DNA of 56,849 bases from Paracoccus sp. (in: a-proteobacteria) (lineage in GTDB: Bacteria > Pseudomonadota > Alphaproteobacteria > Rhodobacterales > Rhodobacteraceae): NCBI GenBank assembly GCA_030538705.1, contig JAUNTL010000007.1, positions 1 to 56,849 of the forward strand. Reading direction: 5' to 3'. The notes below the pieces were generated by a model, which made no database searches, had not been told where the DNA came from, and saw nothing but the letters and a program-made list of their open reading frames with translations. Shown here in pieces: positions 17,131-26,199 of this stretch (position 1 is the first letter of the stretch; each line of letters opens with the position of its first letter). The translations under genes were made by a program, and so were the position numbers.

Positions 17131-17613
17131 TCACAGCCGGATGCCACGCCCCGTCGCCGCGCGCAGCCACAGCAGGGTCAGCACGGCCGAGCAGATGGCA
17201 TTCCACGCCGCCATTGTCAGGCCGAGAAAGTGCCATGACGGCTGGTCACAGCGCACCACCGGCGCGGCCTGCAACCGGGCCATCAGATCGGCCGTGGACA
17301 TCGTCGCCAGATCGCCGATCGCGCCCGAGCATGCCGTCGGTCCCGGCCACCAGCCCAGTTCAACCCCGCTGTGATGGGCGGCAAGTGCGAAGGCGATGGC
17401 CGCCGCGGCCGCGCCCAGCCAGCGTAGCGCCGCATGATCGCGCCAGATCAGCAGCGCCGCAATCAGCGCCGCTGCCAGATGCGGCCAGCGTTGCAGGATG
17501 CACAGCTCGCAAGGGGCATAGCCGATTGCCTGAAAACCAAGCGCCGCGACCAGCATGCCGGCCGAGCCGGCACCGGCAAGGATGGCAAGGCGGCGGGGTG
17601 AAATCTCGGTCAT
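17131..17613 (-). CDS. dsbB: Disulfide bond formation protein B family
   Basis: A 160-residue, four-helix inner membrane protein. The periplasmic redox pairs are visible: Cys35 and Cys38 in PCELC, with Arg/Trp after it (ILQRWPH), and Cys95 and Cys122 in the second loop (TACSG, VRCDQPSW). It would reoxidise DsbA-type thiol oxidases and pass electrons to ubiquinone. No dsbA gene is next to it. It overlaps the upstream DedA-like gene by 4 nt, so it is the second gene of a two-gene operon. Confidence 0.93.
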   Translation of the reverse strand: MTEISPRRLAILAGAGSAGMLVAALGFQAIGYAPCELCILQRWPHLAAALIAALLIWRDHAALRWLGAAAAAIAFALAAHHSGVELGWWPGPTACSGAIGDLATMSTADLMARLQAAPVVRCDQPSWHFLGLTMAAWNAICSAVLTLLWLRAATGRGIRL

Positions 17614-18194
17614 AGATATCTCAGTATATAAAAGCCGCCGATCAGGGCGATCATGAACAGCGTGAACACAAGGCCCAGCCGGCGCTCGATGAACTCGCGG
17701 ATGGGCGCACCATAACGCTTGAGCAGCCATGCGACGATCAAAAAACGCGTGGCCCGCGCGATGATCGCGGTCACGATAAAGACAGCAAGATTCAGCTGCA
17801 CCGCGCCCGAGAAAATCGTCACGACCTTGAAGGGAAAGGGCGTCAGCCCCGCGACCAGCACCGCCCATCCGCCCCATTCGTCGAAACGTGCCGACAGATC
17901 GGCGAAATCGCCCTCTTTGCCATAGGCCGCCAGGATCGGCTGGCCGAGGGTGTCCATGAACATCGCCCCGATCCAATAGCCAAACAGCGCCCCAAGAACC
18001 GAGCCGGCGGTCGCGACAAGCGCGATTCGCAGCCAGCGGTGACGCGCGGCCAGCACCATCGGGATGATCAGCGCATCCGGCGGGATCGGAAAGAACGAAC
18101 TTTCGATGAACGCGATGAGAAACAGCGCCCACATCGCATGTGGATGGCCCGCAAGGCTCATCGTCCAGTCGTAAAGCCTGCGGATCATACCCAT
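17610..18194 (-). CDS. YqaA/DedA-like (SNARE-associated) membrane protein
   Basis: A 194-residue protein of the VTT/DedA type with five or so hydrophobic stretches. It has the FIESSFFPIPPDALIIP motif near residues 28-45 and the central AGLTPFPFKVVTIFSGA motif with conserved Pro, Phe and Lys. DedA proteins take part in lipid flipping and membrane homeostasis; the YqaA branch has no fixed function. The start at 18194 is the first Met (MGMIRRLYDW); Met at position 3 is possible. Confidence 0.88.
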   Translation of the reverse strand: MGMIRRLYDWTMSLAGHPHAMWALFLIAFIESSFFPIPPDALIIPMVLAARHRWLRIALVATAGSVLGALFGYWIGAMFMDTLGQPILAAYGKEGDFADLSARFDEWGGWAVLVAGLTPFPFKVVTIFSGAVQLNLAVFIVTAIIARATRFLIVAWLLKRYGAPIREFIERRLGLVFTLFMIALIGGFYILRYL

Positions 18195-18389
18195 GTGTCG
18201 TTATCCTGCCTGTGCCATTCGGCGGTTCGTTCATCCGTGCGGCGGCGCTTTTTATCTGCTCTGAGGCCGCGCGCCTGCCTGCCTGTGTCCCATGTCGCGC
18301 GGCTTGCGGGAACCGTCAAGCCCGCTTAGGGTTAGCTGCCTGACCGGTGCCCGCCGTGGGCGCCCGGCGCGTAGTTGGGGGATCATGCG

Positions 18390-19226
18390 ATGGAATGGCG
18401 CGGACGGCAGGGAAGCCGTAATGTCGAGGACAGGCGCGGCATGGGTGTGGGCGGCGCGGGCAGCATCGGCATCGTGGGCATGCTGGCAGTGCTGGCCTTC
18501 GGTTATTTCTTCGGGGTTGATATCTCGCCTCTGGTCTCGGACGATCAGAACCAGAGCAGCCCGCGCGAACTGACCGAGGCCGACCGGCGGGTCGGGGATT
18601 TCGCATCCGTCATCCTGCGCGAGACCGAGACCGTCTTTGGCGAGGCCGTGCCCGCACAGACCGGCAAGGCCTATTCCGACCCGCGCATGGTGCTTTATTC
18701 GGGCGTCACGCAATCGGGCTGCGGCGGGGCCTCGGCGCAGATGGGGCCGTTCTATTGCCCGGCTGACCGCACGATCTATCTGGACACGGATTTCTTTCAG
18801 GTCATGGAACGCCGCATGGGTGCGGGTGGCGAGCTGGCGGCGGCCTATGTCATCGCCCATGAGGTCGGCCATCACGTCCAGAACGAGCTGGGTATCCTGC
18901 CCCGCGTCACCGATATGCGTCGGCGCGCCTCGTCCGCGGATTCGAATGCCCTGTCGGTGATGACCGAATTGCAGGCCGATTGCTTTGCCGGGATGTGGGC
19001 GCGCAGTTCGGCCCAGGATCTGCGGATGACGCGGCAGGACCTGGCCGATGCGATGAATGCCGCGGCCGCCGTGGGTGACGATGCGCTGATGTCCAGTGCC
19101 GGCCGTGCCGTTGTGCCTGACGCATTCACGCATGGCTCGTCCGCCGACCGGCAGAAGTGGTTTATGCGCGGTTTCGAAGGCGGCAGTCTGAATGATTGCA
19201 ACACCTTCCGCGAGGCCGGGCTGTAA
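18390..19226 (+). CDS. Neutral zinc metallopeptidase family protein (YpfJ-like)
   Basis: A 278-residue protein with an N-terminal basic stretch (EWRGRQGSRNVEDRRG), one membrane segment (about residues 25-45), and a periplasmic or surface domain. The zinc motif is HEVGH in IAHEVGHHVQNELG. ELQADCFAGMWA downstream supplies the third Glu ligand typical of this family. The substrate is not known. The start at 18390 gives the family N-terminus; a TTG at 18375 is in frame. A possible promoter lies at 18304-18332 (TTGCGG, 17 bp, TAGGGT). Confidence 0.9.
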   Translation: MEWRGRQGSRNVEDRRGMGVGGAGSIGIVGMLAVLAFGYFFGVDISPLVSDDQNQSSPRELTEADRRVGDFASVILRETETVFGEAVPAQTGKAYSDPRMVLYSGVTQSGCGGASAQMGPFYCPADRTIYLDTDFFQVMERRMGAGGELAAAYVIAHEVGHHVQNELGILPRVTDMRRRASSADSNALSVMTELQADCFAGMWARSSAQDLRMTRQDLADAMNAAAAVGDDALMSSAGRAVVPDAFTHGSSADRQKWFMRGFEGGSLNDCNTFREAGL

Positions 19227-19387
19227 CCTGCCGGCCGGGTTAAACGCCGCGCTGTTGCAGGCGGGCCGGGCAGGGGCGCGGCCGCGGGTCCGGCCGGGCC
19301 GCGGGGGCGGCGGCGCTTGCGCGGCCAAGCGTCGCAGGCATCGCGCCCGCAAGGGCCGGTGCTGAGGTGGATCGCGCGGCCCGGCGC

Positions 19388-19564
19388 CTAGAATGCGCCC
19401 CGGCCGCGCGGCAATGTCGCCCAGTCAGGCCACAGGCCCAGATGTTCCAGCAGCAACAGCAGCAGCCCGGCGGCAAGGATGCCGAACACCATCCTGACCA
19501 TTGCCGTGCCTGGCGGGTTGCGCACCCACCGCACCGCGCGGATCAGCCATCGCATGTTGTCCAT
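19388..19564 (-). CDS. Small single-pass membrane protein, conserved type
   Basis: A 58-residue ORF with an amphipathic Arg/Trp-rich N-terminus (MRWLIRAVRWVRNPP) and one strong membrane helix (about residues 24-41, rich in Leu), then LWPDWATLP. The start has GGGGCGGGA just upstream. I recognise the pattern (RWxRNPP, then a helix, then WPDW) from Rhodobacterales proteins near lipoate or quinone genes, but no function is known to me. It is divergent from the Coq10/RatA-like gene, with starts 57 nt apart. Confidence 0.7.
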   Translation of the reverse strand: MDNMRWLIRAVRWVRNPPGTAMVRMVFGILAAGLLLLLLEHLGLWPDWATLPRGRGAF

Positions 19565-19620
19565 TCCCGCCCCCTGCGCTATTGCGGCCCGGCTCTGCCT
19601 CGCCTGACACGGATCAAGAT

Positions 19621-20073
19621 TTGCCGCAACGATCTGACACCCGCAAGCTGCCCTACAGCGCGCGCCAGATGTATGATCTGGTCGCCGATGTCGCGCGTTA
19701 TCCCGAGTTCCTGCCATGGAACAGCGCCGCGCGCATCCGGTCGCGCCGGCCCGGTCCCGACGGATCCGAGGTGATCGAGGCCGATCTGGTCATCTCGTTC
19801 AAGGTTTTCCGTGAACGCTTCGGCTCTCGTGTGACGCTCTGGCCCGAGCAGATGCGCATAGATACCGAATATCTTGACGGCCCGTTCCGCCATCTGCATT
19901 CGGGCTGGACCTTTACGGATCTGCCCGCAGGCTGCGAGGTCAATTTTTTCGTTGATTTCGAATTTCGTAACGCCATTCTCGCGCGCCTGATCGGGGTTGT
20001 CTTTGACGAGGCGATGAGCCGCATCGTCCGTGCGTTCGAGGACCGCGCCCACGTGCTTTACAGCAGCGCCTGA
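19621..20073 (+). CDS. Coenzyme Q-binding (COQ10/RatA) START-like protein
   Basis: A 150-residue single-domain protein of the polyketide cyclase/START fold. It has the family opening LPYSARQMYDLVADVARYPEF and the motif FLPWNSAARI. Later segments GPFRHLHSGWTF and CEVNFFVDFEF line the lipid cavity in relatives. Mitochondrial Coq10 binds ubiquinone; bacterial RatA was reported as a ribosome-association toxin, but lipid chaperoning is more likely here. No ATG fits; TTG at 19621 gives the usual short N-terminus (MPQRSDTRKLPYS). Confidence 0.85.
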   Translation: MPQRSDTRKLPYSARQMYDLVADVARYPEFLPWNSAARIRSRRPGPDGSEVIEADLVISFKVFRERFGSRVTLWPEQMRIDTEYLDGPFRHLHSGWTFTDLPAGCEVNFFVDFEFRNAILARLIGVVFDEAMSRIVRAFEDRAHVLYSSA

Positions 20074-20187
20074 GGGGCGGGCGGCGGCTTTTTCCCGACA
20101 GGCCGGGCGGCTGAACGGTTCAGTGGTTGCACTTTGGGGCCAGATGTCGGACCCTTCGGAGCAGAAGTCCACGAGAGGGAAACCCGA

Positions 20188-21153
20188 ATGAGCTTTATCA
20201 AAACCATCACCGCAGCGATGGCTCTGGCTGCGATCGCCGGCACCGCGCAGGCGCAGGACGAGCAGTTCATCACCATCGGCACCGGCGGTCAGACCGGCGT
20301 CTATTACGTTGTCGGTCAGTCGATCTGCCGGCTGGTCAACCGCGATACCGCGACCACCGGTATCCGCTGCACCGCGCCGTCGACCGGCGGCTCTATCGCC
20401 AATATCAACGCTATTCAGGCCGGCGACATGACCATGGGTGTCGCCCAGTCGGACTGGCAGCATCACGCCTATGCCGGCACTTCGGATTACGAGGGCAACC
20501 AGTTCGACAATCTGCGCGCCGTCTTTGCCGTCCACCCCGAGCCGTTCACCGTCGTCGCCCGCGCCGATGCCAATATCGGCAGCTTTGAAGAGCTGAAGGG
20601 CAAGCGCGTCAATATCGGCAACCCCGGCTCGGGCAGCCGTGGCACGTTCGAGGTGGTGATGAATGCCAAGGGCATGTCGATGTCCGACTTTGCCCTGACC
20701 TCGGAACTGCGCCCGGCCGAACAGTCGGCGGCACTGGGCGACAATCAGGTCGATGCCATCACCTATACCGTCGGCCACCCCAATGGCTCGATCCAGGAAG
20801 CGACCTCGACCGTCGACGCGCGTCTGGTCCCGGTTGAGGGCGAGGCCATCGACAAGCTGGTCGAGGAAAACCCCTATTATGCCAAGGTGGTCATCCCCGG
20901 CGGCATGTATGCGGGCAATGACGACGACGTGAATACCTTTGGCGTCAAGGCGACCTTTGTGACCTCGGCCGATATCCCGGATGAGGTGGTCTATGAGGTC
21001 GTGAAGGCGGTCTTTGACAATTTCGACCGCTTCAAGGGGCTGCACCCGGCATTTGCGAACCTCACGCCCGAGGAAATGATCGGTGAGGGCAATACCGCGC
21101 CGCTGCATCCGGGTGCCGAGAAATATTACCGTGAAAAGGGCTGGCTCCAGTAA
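20188..21153 (+). CDS. TAXI family TRAP transporter solute-binding protein
   Basis: A 321-residue periplasmic binding protein. A signal peptide (about residues 1-22, cleavage likely after AQA) leads to QDEQFITIGTGGQTGVYY, the N-terminal strand of TAXI proteins. The conserved RCTAPSTGGSIANINAI and GNPGSGSRGTFE segments form the ligand pocket. It captures a solute for the permease encoded 146 nt downstream. The start at 20188 follows GAGAGGGAAACCCGA. A strong terminator between this gene and the permease suggests it is made in excess over the permease. The ligand is unknown. Confidence 0.93.
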   Translation: MSFIKTITAAMALAAIAGTAQAQDEQFITIGTGGQTGVYYVVGQSICRLVNRDTATTGIRCTAPSTGGSIANINAIQAGDMTMGVAQSDWQHHAYAGTSDYEGNQFDNLRAVFAVHPEPFTVVARADANIGSFEELKGKRVNIGNPGSGSRGTFEVVMNAKGMSMSDFALTSELRPAEQSAALGDNQVDAITYTVGHPNGSIQEATSTVDARLVPVEGEAIDKLVEENPYYAKVVIPGGMYAGNDDDVNTFGVKATFVTSADIPDEVVYEVVKAVFDNFDRFKGLHPAFANLTPEEMIGEGNTAPLHPGAEKYYREKGWLQ

Positions 21154-21202
21154 GAGGTCCACCCGCTGCGGCACTGCCTTGGGGCGGTGTCACCATCTTC
21201 TG

Positions 21203-21234
21203 GCGGCTCCACCCTTGCGGTGGGGCCGCTTTTT
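21203..21234 (+). terminator. Intrinsic terminator between TAXI binding protein and TRAP permease
   Basis: An 11-bp stem (21203-21213 with 21219-21229, one G-T pair) with a 5-nt loop, followed by five T. It is placed inside the operon, after the binding protein gene, and is probably read through part of the time. Confidence 0.8.
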
Positions 21235-21299
21235 CGTGAAGGTTAATGACAGGAATGTGAGAGTGCCGGCAATGAACCGGCCCCAACGGGGATACGCCA

Positions 21300-24131
21300 A
21301 TGACCACAGATGATCCGCAAGCACCGCGCCCGGAACGTGACGCCCCGCGTGCGCGCCATCGTGACCAGATGGAGGCCGCTGCCGTTGAAATGGAAGGTTC
21401 CGGCCATGGCGGGCTGAGCCAGTCCGAGCTGGACGAGCTGATCGCATCCTCGGATACGGGCGCGCGCACGCCACCGGGGCTGGTCGGCAAGCTGATCCTG
21501 ATTGTGGCGCTGTGCTGGTCGCTGTTCCAGCTGTGGATTGCCTCGCCGCTGCCTTTCATGCTGAACTTCGGCATCATTGGCGCGACCGACGCCCGCGCGG
21601 TCCATCTGGCATTCGCGATGTTCCTGGCCTTCATGGCCTATCCCGCTGAACGCTCGCCCTTTCAGCTGGGGCTGGGGATCGCGGTGCCGGTCATTCTGGC
21701 GGGGTTGTTTATCTATGGCGCGCCGGCCTCGATGCCCGCCTGGTGGATCGTGCTGAGCGCGGGTGCGATGATCACGGCCGTCCTGCTGGGCAGCCCCAAG
21801 AACTGGGTGCCGCCCTGGGAATGGCTGATCGCCATCGCCGCCGTCGTCGTGGCGATGTATGTCTTTGTCTACAAGAACGAACTCGGCCGACGCGTCGGTG
21901 CGCCGACGCGGACCGACATGATCGTCGCCGTGGTCGGTCTCTTGCTGTTGCTTGAGGCGGCGCGGCGCAGCCTTGGACCGGCGTTGATGATCGTGGCGAC
22001 GGTATTTCTGGTCTATACCTTTCTTGGGCCTTACATGCCCTCGATCATCGCGCATCGCGGCAATTCGCTGTCCGAGGTTGCCAACCACCAGTGGATCACG
22101 ACCGAGGGCGTGTTTGGCATCGCGCTTGGCGTTTCAACCAGCTTTGTCTTTCTGTTCGTGCTGTTCGGCGCATTGCTCGACAAGGCCGGGGCCGGCAATT
22201 ACTTTATTCAGGTTGCCTTTTCGCTGATGGGTCATCTGCGGGGCGGACCGGCCAAGGCGGCTGTTGTCAGCTCTGCCATGACCGGCCTGATTTCGGGGTC
22301 GAGTATCGCCAATGTGGTCACGACCGGCACATTCACCATCCCGCTGATGAAGCGGGTGGGGTTCAGCGCGGAAAAGGCCGGCGCGGTCGAGGTCGCCAGC
22401 TCTGTCAATGGCCAGATCATGCCCCCGGTGATGGGGGCTGCGGCCTTTCTGATGGTCGAATATGTCGGCATCCCCTATTTCGAGGTCGTCCGCCACGCCT
22501 TTCTGCCCGCGACGATCAGCTATATCGCGCTTGTCTATATCGTCCATCTTGAGGCGATGAAAAAAGGCATGAAGGGTCTGCCGCGTTCCTATGAGCCGGG
22601 ACCGTGGATGCGGCGCATCGTCGGCTTTGTCTTTGGCGTCATGCTGATTTCGGGCCTGTCGATCCTGATGAACCTGACGATGGGCTGGGTGCGGCCGACC
22701 TTTGGTGCCTCGGCCAGCTATATTGTCTTTGGGTTGCTGTGCGCGGCCTATCTGGCGCTGCTCTGGGTCGGCTCGCGCGAGGAGCCGCTGAAGATCGACG
22801 ATCCCAATGCGGAAATCACCGAGCTGCCGCGCCCCGGCCCGACCGTGCGTTCGGGGCTGTATTTCCTGCTGCCGGTCGTCGTTCTGGTCTGGGCGCTGAT
22901 GGTGGACCGGCTGTCGCCGGGCCTTTCGGCCTTCTGGGCGACGGCTTTCATGATCTTTATCCTGCTGACGCAGCGCCCGCTGATGGTGATGATGCGTGGT
23001 TCGGACGGGGGCGGTATCGCCACCATCGGCGGGGCGTTCCGCGCCGGTGTCAACGATCTGACCGACGGTCTGATCGCAGGGGCGCGCAACATGATCGGCA
23101 TCGGGATCGCCACGGCGACGGCCGGGATCATCGTCGGCGCGGTCAGCCAGACCGGTGTCGGCTCGGCGCTTGCCGATGTGGTCGAGGTCCTGTCTCGCGG
23201 CAACCTGATGGCCATTCTGGTTCTGACGGCGGTGCTGTCGCTGATCCTCGGGATGGGGCTGCCGACAACGGCGAACTATATCGTCGTTTCGGCGCTGCTC
23301 GCCCCGGTGATCGTCACACTGGGCCAGCAGAACGGGCTGATCGTGCCGCTGATCGCGGTGCATCTGTTCGTGTTCTATTTCGGGATCATGGCGGATGTGA
23401 CACCGCCCGTCGGGCTGGCGTCATTCGCAGCGGCCGCGGTGTCGGGGGGCGATCCGATCCGCACCGGGGTCGTGGCCTTTGGCTATAGCCTGCGGACGGC
23501 GGCGCTGCCCTTCCTGTTCATCTTTAACACCGATCTGCTGCTGATAAATGTCGGCTGGATGCAGGGGATATTCGTCTTTACGACAGCGACCATCGCCATG
23601 CTGCTGTTTGCGGCCGCGACACAGGGCTGGTTCCTGACGCGCAGCCGCATTCATGAGACGGTGCTGCTGGTGCTGATCGCCTTTTCGATCTTTCGCCCCG
23701 GCTACTGGATGGACATGATCGCCCCGCCCTGGGATGACCGCGCGCCCGCGGCCCTTGTCCAGACGCTGGAGGAAACGACCCCCGGCCAGCCGTTCAGGAT
23801 GCAGATCTCGGGCATGAACGATATCGGCAATCCCGTCACCTTCCGGGTCGAGATGACCGTGCCCGAAGGCGCTACGGGGCAGGACCGTCTGGATGCACTG
23901 GGCATGACGGTGACCGAGGATGGCGAACGGATGGTGATCGACGATGTTGCCTTCGGCAGCCCCGCGCAGGCGGCCGGTCTCGACTGGGATCAGGAAATCG
24001 ACCTTGTCCGGGCACCGGTCGCCGTGCCGTCGAAATACTGGATGTATATCCCGGCCTTTGCGCTGCTGGGCTTTGTGATCTGGCTTCAGCGCCGGCGTAT
24101 GACGACCGCGCCGCTGCCTGCCGCAACCTGA
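21300..24131 (+). CDS. TRAP transporter permease, fused 4TM/12TM subunits
   Basis: A 943-residue inner membrane protein. A soluble acidic N-terminus (1-60) is followed by the small DctQ-like part and then the large DctM-like part, with many hydrophobic segments. Motifs of the large subunit include AAVVSSAMTGLISGSSIANV and the second conserved loop ILGMGLPTTANYI. Residues 800-930 form a soluble C-terminal domain of the DUF3394 kind that faces the periplasm or cytoplasm. It uses an ion gradient to import the ligand captured by the TAXI protein. Such fused permeases are typical for TAXI systems. The UspA gene follows after 9 nt. Confidence 0.95.
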   Translation: MTTDDPQAPRPERDAPRARHRDQMEAAAVEMEGSGHGGLSQSELDELIASSDTGARTPPGLVGKLILIVALCWSLFQLWIASPLPFMLNFGIIGATDARAVHLAFAMFLAFMAYPAERSPFQLGLGIAVPVILAGLFIYGAPASMPAWWIVLSAGAMITAVLLGSPKNWVPPWEWLIAIAAVVVAMYVFVYKNELGRRVGAPTRTDMIVAVVGLLLLLEAARRSLGPALMIVATVFLVYTFLGPYMPSIIAHRGNSLSEVANHQWITTEGVFGIALGVSTSFVFLFVLFGALLDKAGAGNYFIQVAFSLMGHLRGGPAKAAVVSSAMTGLISGSSIANVVTTGTFTIPLMKRVGFSAEKAGAVEVASSVNGQIMPPVMGAAAFLMVEYVGIPYFEVVRHAFLPATISYIALVYIVHLEAMKKGMKGLPRSYEPGPWMRRIVGFVFGVMLISGLSILMNLTMGWVRPTFGASASYIVFGLLCAAYLALLWVGSREEPLKIDDPNAEITELPRPGPTVRSGLYFLLPVVVLVWALMVDRLSPGLSAFWATAFMIFILLTQRPLMVMMRGSDGGGIATIGGAFRAGVNDLTDGLIAGARNMIGIGIATATAGIIVGAVSQTGVGSALADVVEVLSRGNLMAILVLTAVLSLILGMGLPTTANYIVVSALLAPVIVTLGQQNGLIVPLIAVHLFVFYFGIMADVTPPVGLASFAAAAVSGGDPIRTGVVAFGYSLRTAALPFLFIFNTDLLLINVGWMQGIFVFTTATIAMLLFAAATQGWFLTRSRIHETVLLVLIAFSIFRPGYWMDMIAPPWDDRAPAALVQTLEETTPGQPFRMQISGMNDIGNPVTFRVEMTVPEGATGQDRLDALGMTVTEDGERMVIDDVAFGSPAQAAGLDWDQEIDLVRAPVAVPSKYWMYIPAFALLGFVIWLQRRRMTTAPLPAAT

Positions 24132-24140
24132 GGAGACCCC

Positions 24141-24566
24141 ATGTTCAGCACCATTCTGCTGCCGGTTGATCTGCAACATGAAACCAGCTGGACCCGCGCG
24201 CTGCCGGTGGCGCGCGAGGTGCTGGCCGAGGGCGGTGTGCTGCATCTTCTGGGCATCGTCCATGATGTCGGCAACGCCTGGGTCGCCAGCTATCTGCCAA
24301 AAGGGTATGAGGCGCGGGCGCTTGCCGATATGAAGGCACAGCTGGGCGAGTTCGTCCGCCGCGAGATCGGGGATGAAGGCAATGTCGTGACCCATGTCGG
24401 TCACGGCCATGTCGCGGAAACCATCGTCGGGACCGCGACGCGGATCGGCGCGGATCTGATCGTGATGTCCTCGCGCTCGCCCGATGAGTTGCGCACCTTC
24501 CGCGTCTCCAGTCAGGGCGACCGCGTGGCGCGTCATTCACCGGTCAGTGTGCTGCTGGTGCGCTGA
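24141..24566 (+). CDS. Universal stress protein A family (TRAP-linked)
   Basis: A 141-residue UspA-fold protein: LLPVDL in the first strand and RIGADLIVMSSRS near the end. The usual ATP loop G-x2-G-x9-G-[ST] is altered (SRSPDELRTFRVSSQGDRV), so nucleotide binding may be lost or changed. It starts 9 nt after the permease stop with AGGAGA upstream, as the third gene of the TAXI-TRAP operon. UspA proteins encoded with TRAP transporters are thought to regulate them; the TeaD protein is the known example. Confidence 0.9.
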   Translation: MFSTILLPVDLQHETSWTRALPVAREVLAEGGVLHLLGIVHDVGNAWVASYLPKGYEARALADMKAQLGEFVRREIGDEGNVVTHVGHGHVAETIVGTATRIGADLIVMSSRSPDELRTFRVSSQGDRVARHSPVSVLLVR

Positions 24567-24724
24567 CGGGCAGGGGCCTGTGCCCCGCGTCGGGCTGAGT
24601 TGAAGGCGCGGCGCGGCGCATGTGCGCGCAGGCCGGTGTCGTGCAGGCCGATGTCTGGCCCGGGCTGTGCCGGGGCTCGGACCACGGGCGCCGTGCCGGC
24701 CCTGCGGGTCGCGCACAGGGATGG

Positions 24725-24837
24725 TTACCGATCGGTCTGCGGCAGATCAGCCACAGTCCCGCCCGGCAGCGGGTGACGCCACGGATTGGTGCGGCCATCG
24801 CGCCCGGGCGTGCCGGCCCGATGGCGGACGGCGGGGG
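24725..24837. repeat. Tandem copy of the 3' end of the secreted-protein gene
   Basis: This 113-bp unit directly adjoins the gene end at 24838. Its first about 95 bp match 24838-24932 with roughly six differences, including the stop codon, which is preserved as TAA on the minus strand. The last about 18 bp are not alike. The stretch 24567-24724 between uspA and this copy has no recognisable gene. Confidence 0.8.
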
Positions 24838-25332
24838 TTACAGATCGGTCTGCGGCAGATCAGGCACAGTCCCGCCCGGCAGCGGATGACGCCACGGATC
24901 GGTGCGGCCATCGCGCCCGGGCGTGGCGGGCCGGTCGCGGCCCTCGCGTTCAGGCAGCAGACGCTGCAATTCGTCCAGCGGTGGCGGCGGGGGTGCCTCG
25001 GCGCGGCGGCGGATGATGATATCGCCATTCTCCAGCCGCTCGGGACGCTGATAATTGCTGATATCATCGACCAGCCCGGACAACTCGTTCAGCGCCGGGC
25101 CGAACTCGTTCAATGTCCCGGCCAGCTCGTTGCCCAAGCCCTCCAGATGAGGGCGCATCCGCTGAAACAGCCCCTCCATGATCCCGTCCAGCTCGGTTTC
25201 GAAACTGTCGGCGGGGCTGTCTTGCGTCACCGGGGGCGGCGCGTCGGCGCGGGGCATGCGCCACATCTGGGCGTCCGCCGGCTGGCAAAGCGCGGCGGCC
25301 AGAAAGGCGGCGGGCAAAAGGGCTTTTATCAT
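24838..25332 (-). CDS. Secreted hypothetical protein
   Basis: A 164-residue protein with a signal peptide (MIKALLPAAFLAAALCQPADAQ, cleavage likely after ADA-Q at about residue 21). The mature part has an acidic helical region (about residues 42-85, ELDGIMEGLFQRMRPHLEGL and similar), then NGDIIIRRRAEAPPPPP and a Pro/Arg-rich tail. The NGDIIIRR motif recurs in Rhodobacterales proteins sometimes mislabelled as AAA ATPases; no ATPase motif is present. The start at 25332 has AAGGAG upstream. The C-terminal 30 codons are copied downstream (24725-24837). Confidence 0.75.
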   Translation of the reverse strand: MIKALLPAAFLAAALCQPADAQMWRMPRADAPPPVTQDSPADSFETELDGIMEGLFQRMRPHLEGLGNELAGTLNEFGPALNELSGLVDDISNYQRPERLENGDIIIRRRAEAPPPPPLDELQRLLPEREGRDRPATPGRDGRTDPWRHPLPGGTVPDLPQTDL

Positions 25333-25402
25333 TGTGCGCTCCTTGGCGGGGCAGGTCACCTGATGGAAAACCCGCCTGCCGGCCATGTGGTTCCGCAAAC
25401 CG

Positions 25403-26137
25403 TCAGCTGCGCGGCGCAGGGGTCAGGCGGAACTGCTGCCATGCGTCGTTGATCGCACGGGTGCGGGCCTCGGCCAGCCGGATCGCCTCACGCGGGAGGC
25501 CGGCGGCGATGGCCCGGTCGGGGTGGTGTTCGCGCACAAGCGCACGCCAGCGGGCGCGGGCCTCGTCCAGCGTCGTCTCGGGGGTGATGCCCAGCACCTC
25601 GCAGGGGGGACAGCCCGCCGCGGGATCGTGGCGGGTGATGATCGTGGCCAGACGCGGTGCCGCAATGCCGAAGATCCGCGCGATATCCTCCAGCATTTCC
25701 TGCTCGGCCTGATGAAGCGAGCCATCGGCCGTTCCGATGATGACCAGCCCCTCGATCACGTCCTCCAGAACCTTGTCGCCGGGCGGAAACATGCGCGCGA
25801 TGCGCGCCGCCCAGGCGTCATAGCCGGCGACGTGCTGGCGGGCGAGATCAAAGACCCGCGCGGCATTGCGCTCTTCTGAACGGGGGATGGTAAAGACGCG
25901 GCGGAATGCGGCAACCTCAGAGCGGTCGACCCGGCCGTCGGCCTTGGCCAGCTTGGCCCCGAGCGCGATCACCGCGATGGTGAAGGCCACCGATTTTTCG
26001 GGCGGCACCGCGGCCCGGCGCGCCCCCATGAAGGCCGCCACGCGGTCGGCGATGCGCCGCCAAAAGCTGCGCGGGCGCGGCAGTTCCGGTGTCGGCGCAA
26101 GGCTTATCGGGGCAAAGGGGGCGGCGGTTTCGGGCAT
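25403..26137 (-). CDS. TerB/DjlA-like protein with C-terminal J domain
   Basis: A 244-residue protein. Residues 45-165 form a TerB-type all-helical domain (GAKLAKADGRVDRSEVAAF, GTADGSLHQAEQEML, both with Asp clusters). Residues 180-235 are a J domain with the HPD tripeptide in VREHHPDRAIA. The layout is that of DjlA without the membrane anchor. It would deliver a client to DnaK or respond to metal or stress. It is not linked by overlap to its neighbours. It is one of three J-domain genes in the window. Confidence 0.88.
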   Translation of the reverse strand: MPETAAPFAPISLAPTPELPRPRSFWRRIADRVAAFMGARRAAVPPEKSVAFTIAVIALGAKLAKADGRVDRSEVAAFRRVFTIPRSEERNAARVFDLARQHVAGYDAWAARIARMFPPGDKVLEDVIEGLVIIGTADGSLHQAEQEMLEDIARIFGIAAPRLATIITRHDPAAGCPPCEVLGITPETTLDEARARWRALVREHHPDRAIAAGLPREAIRLAEARTRAINDAWQQFRLTPAPRS

Positions 26138-26199
26138 TGTCTGATGCTAACCGGATTCGGATGGGTGTCCAGCCCGGCCCATGCTCAATTCCGCGTGGT

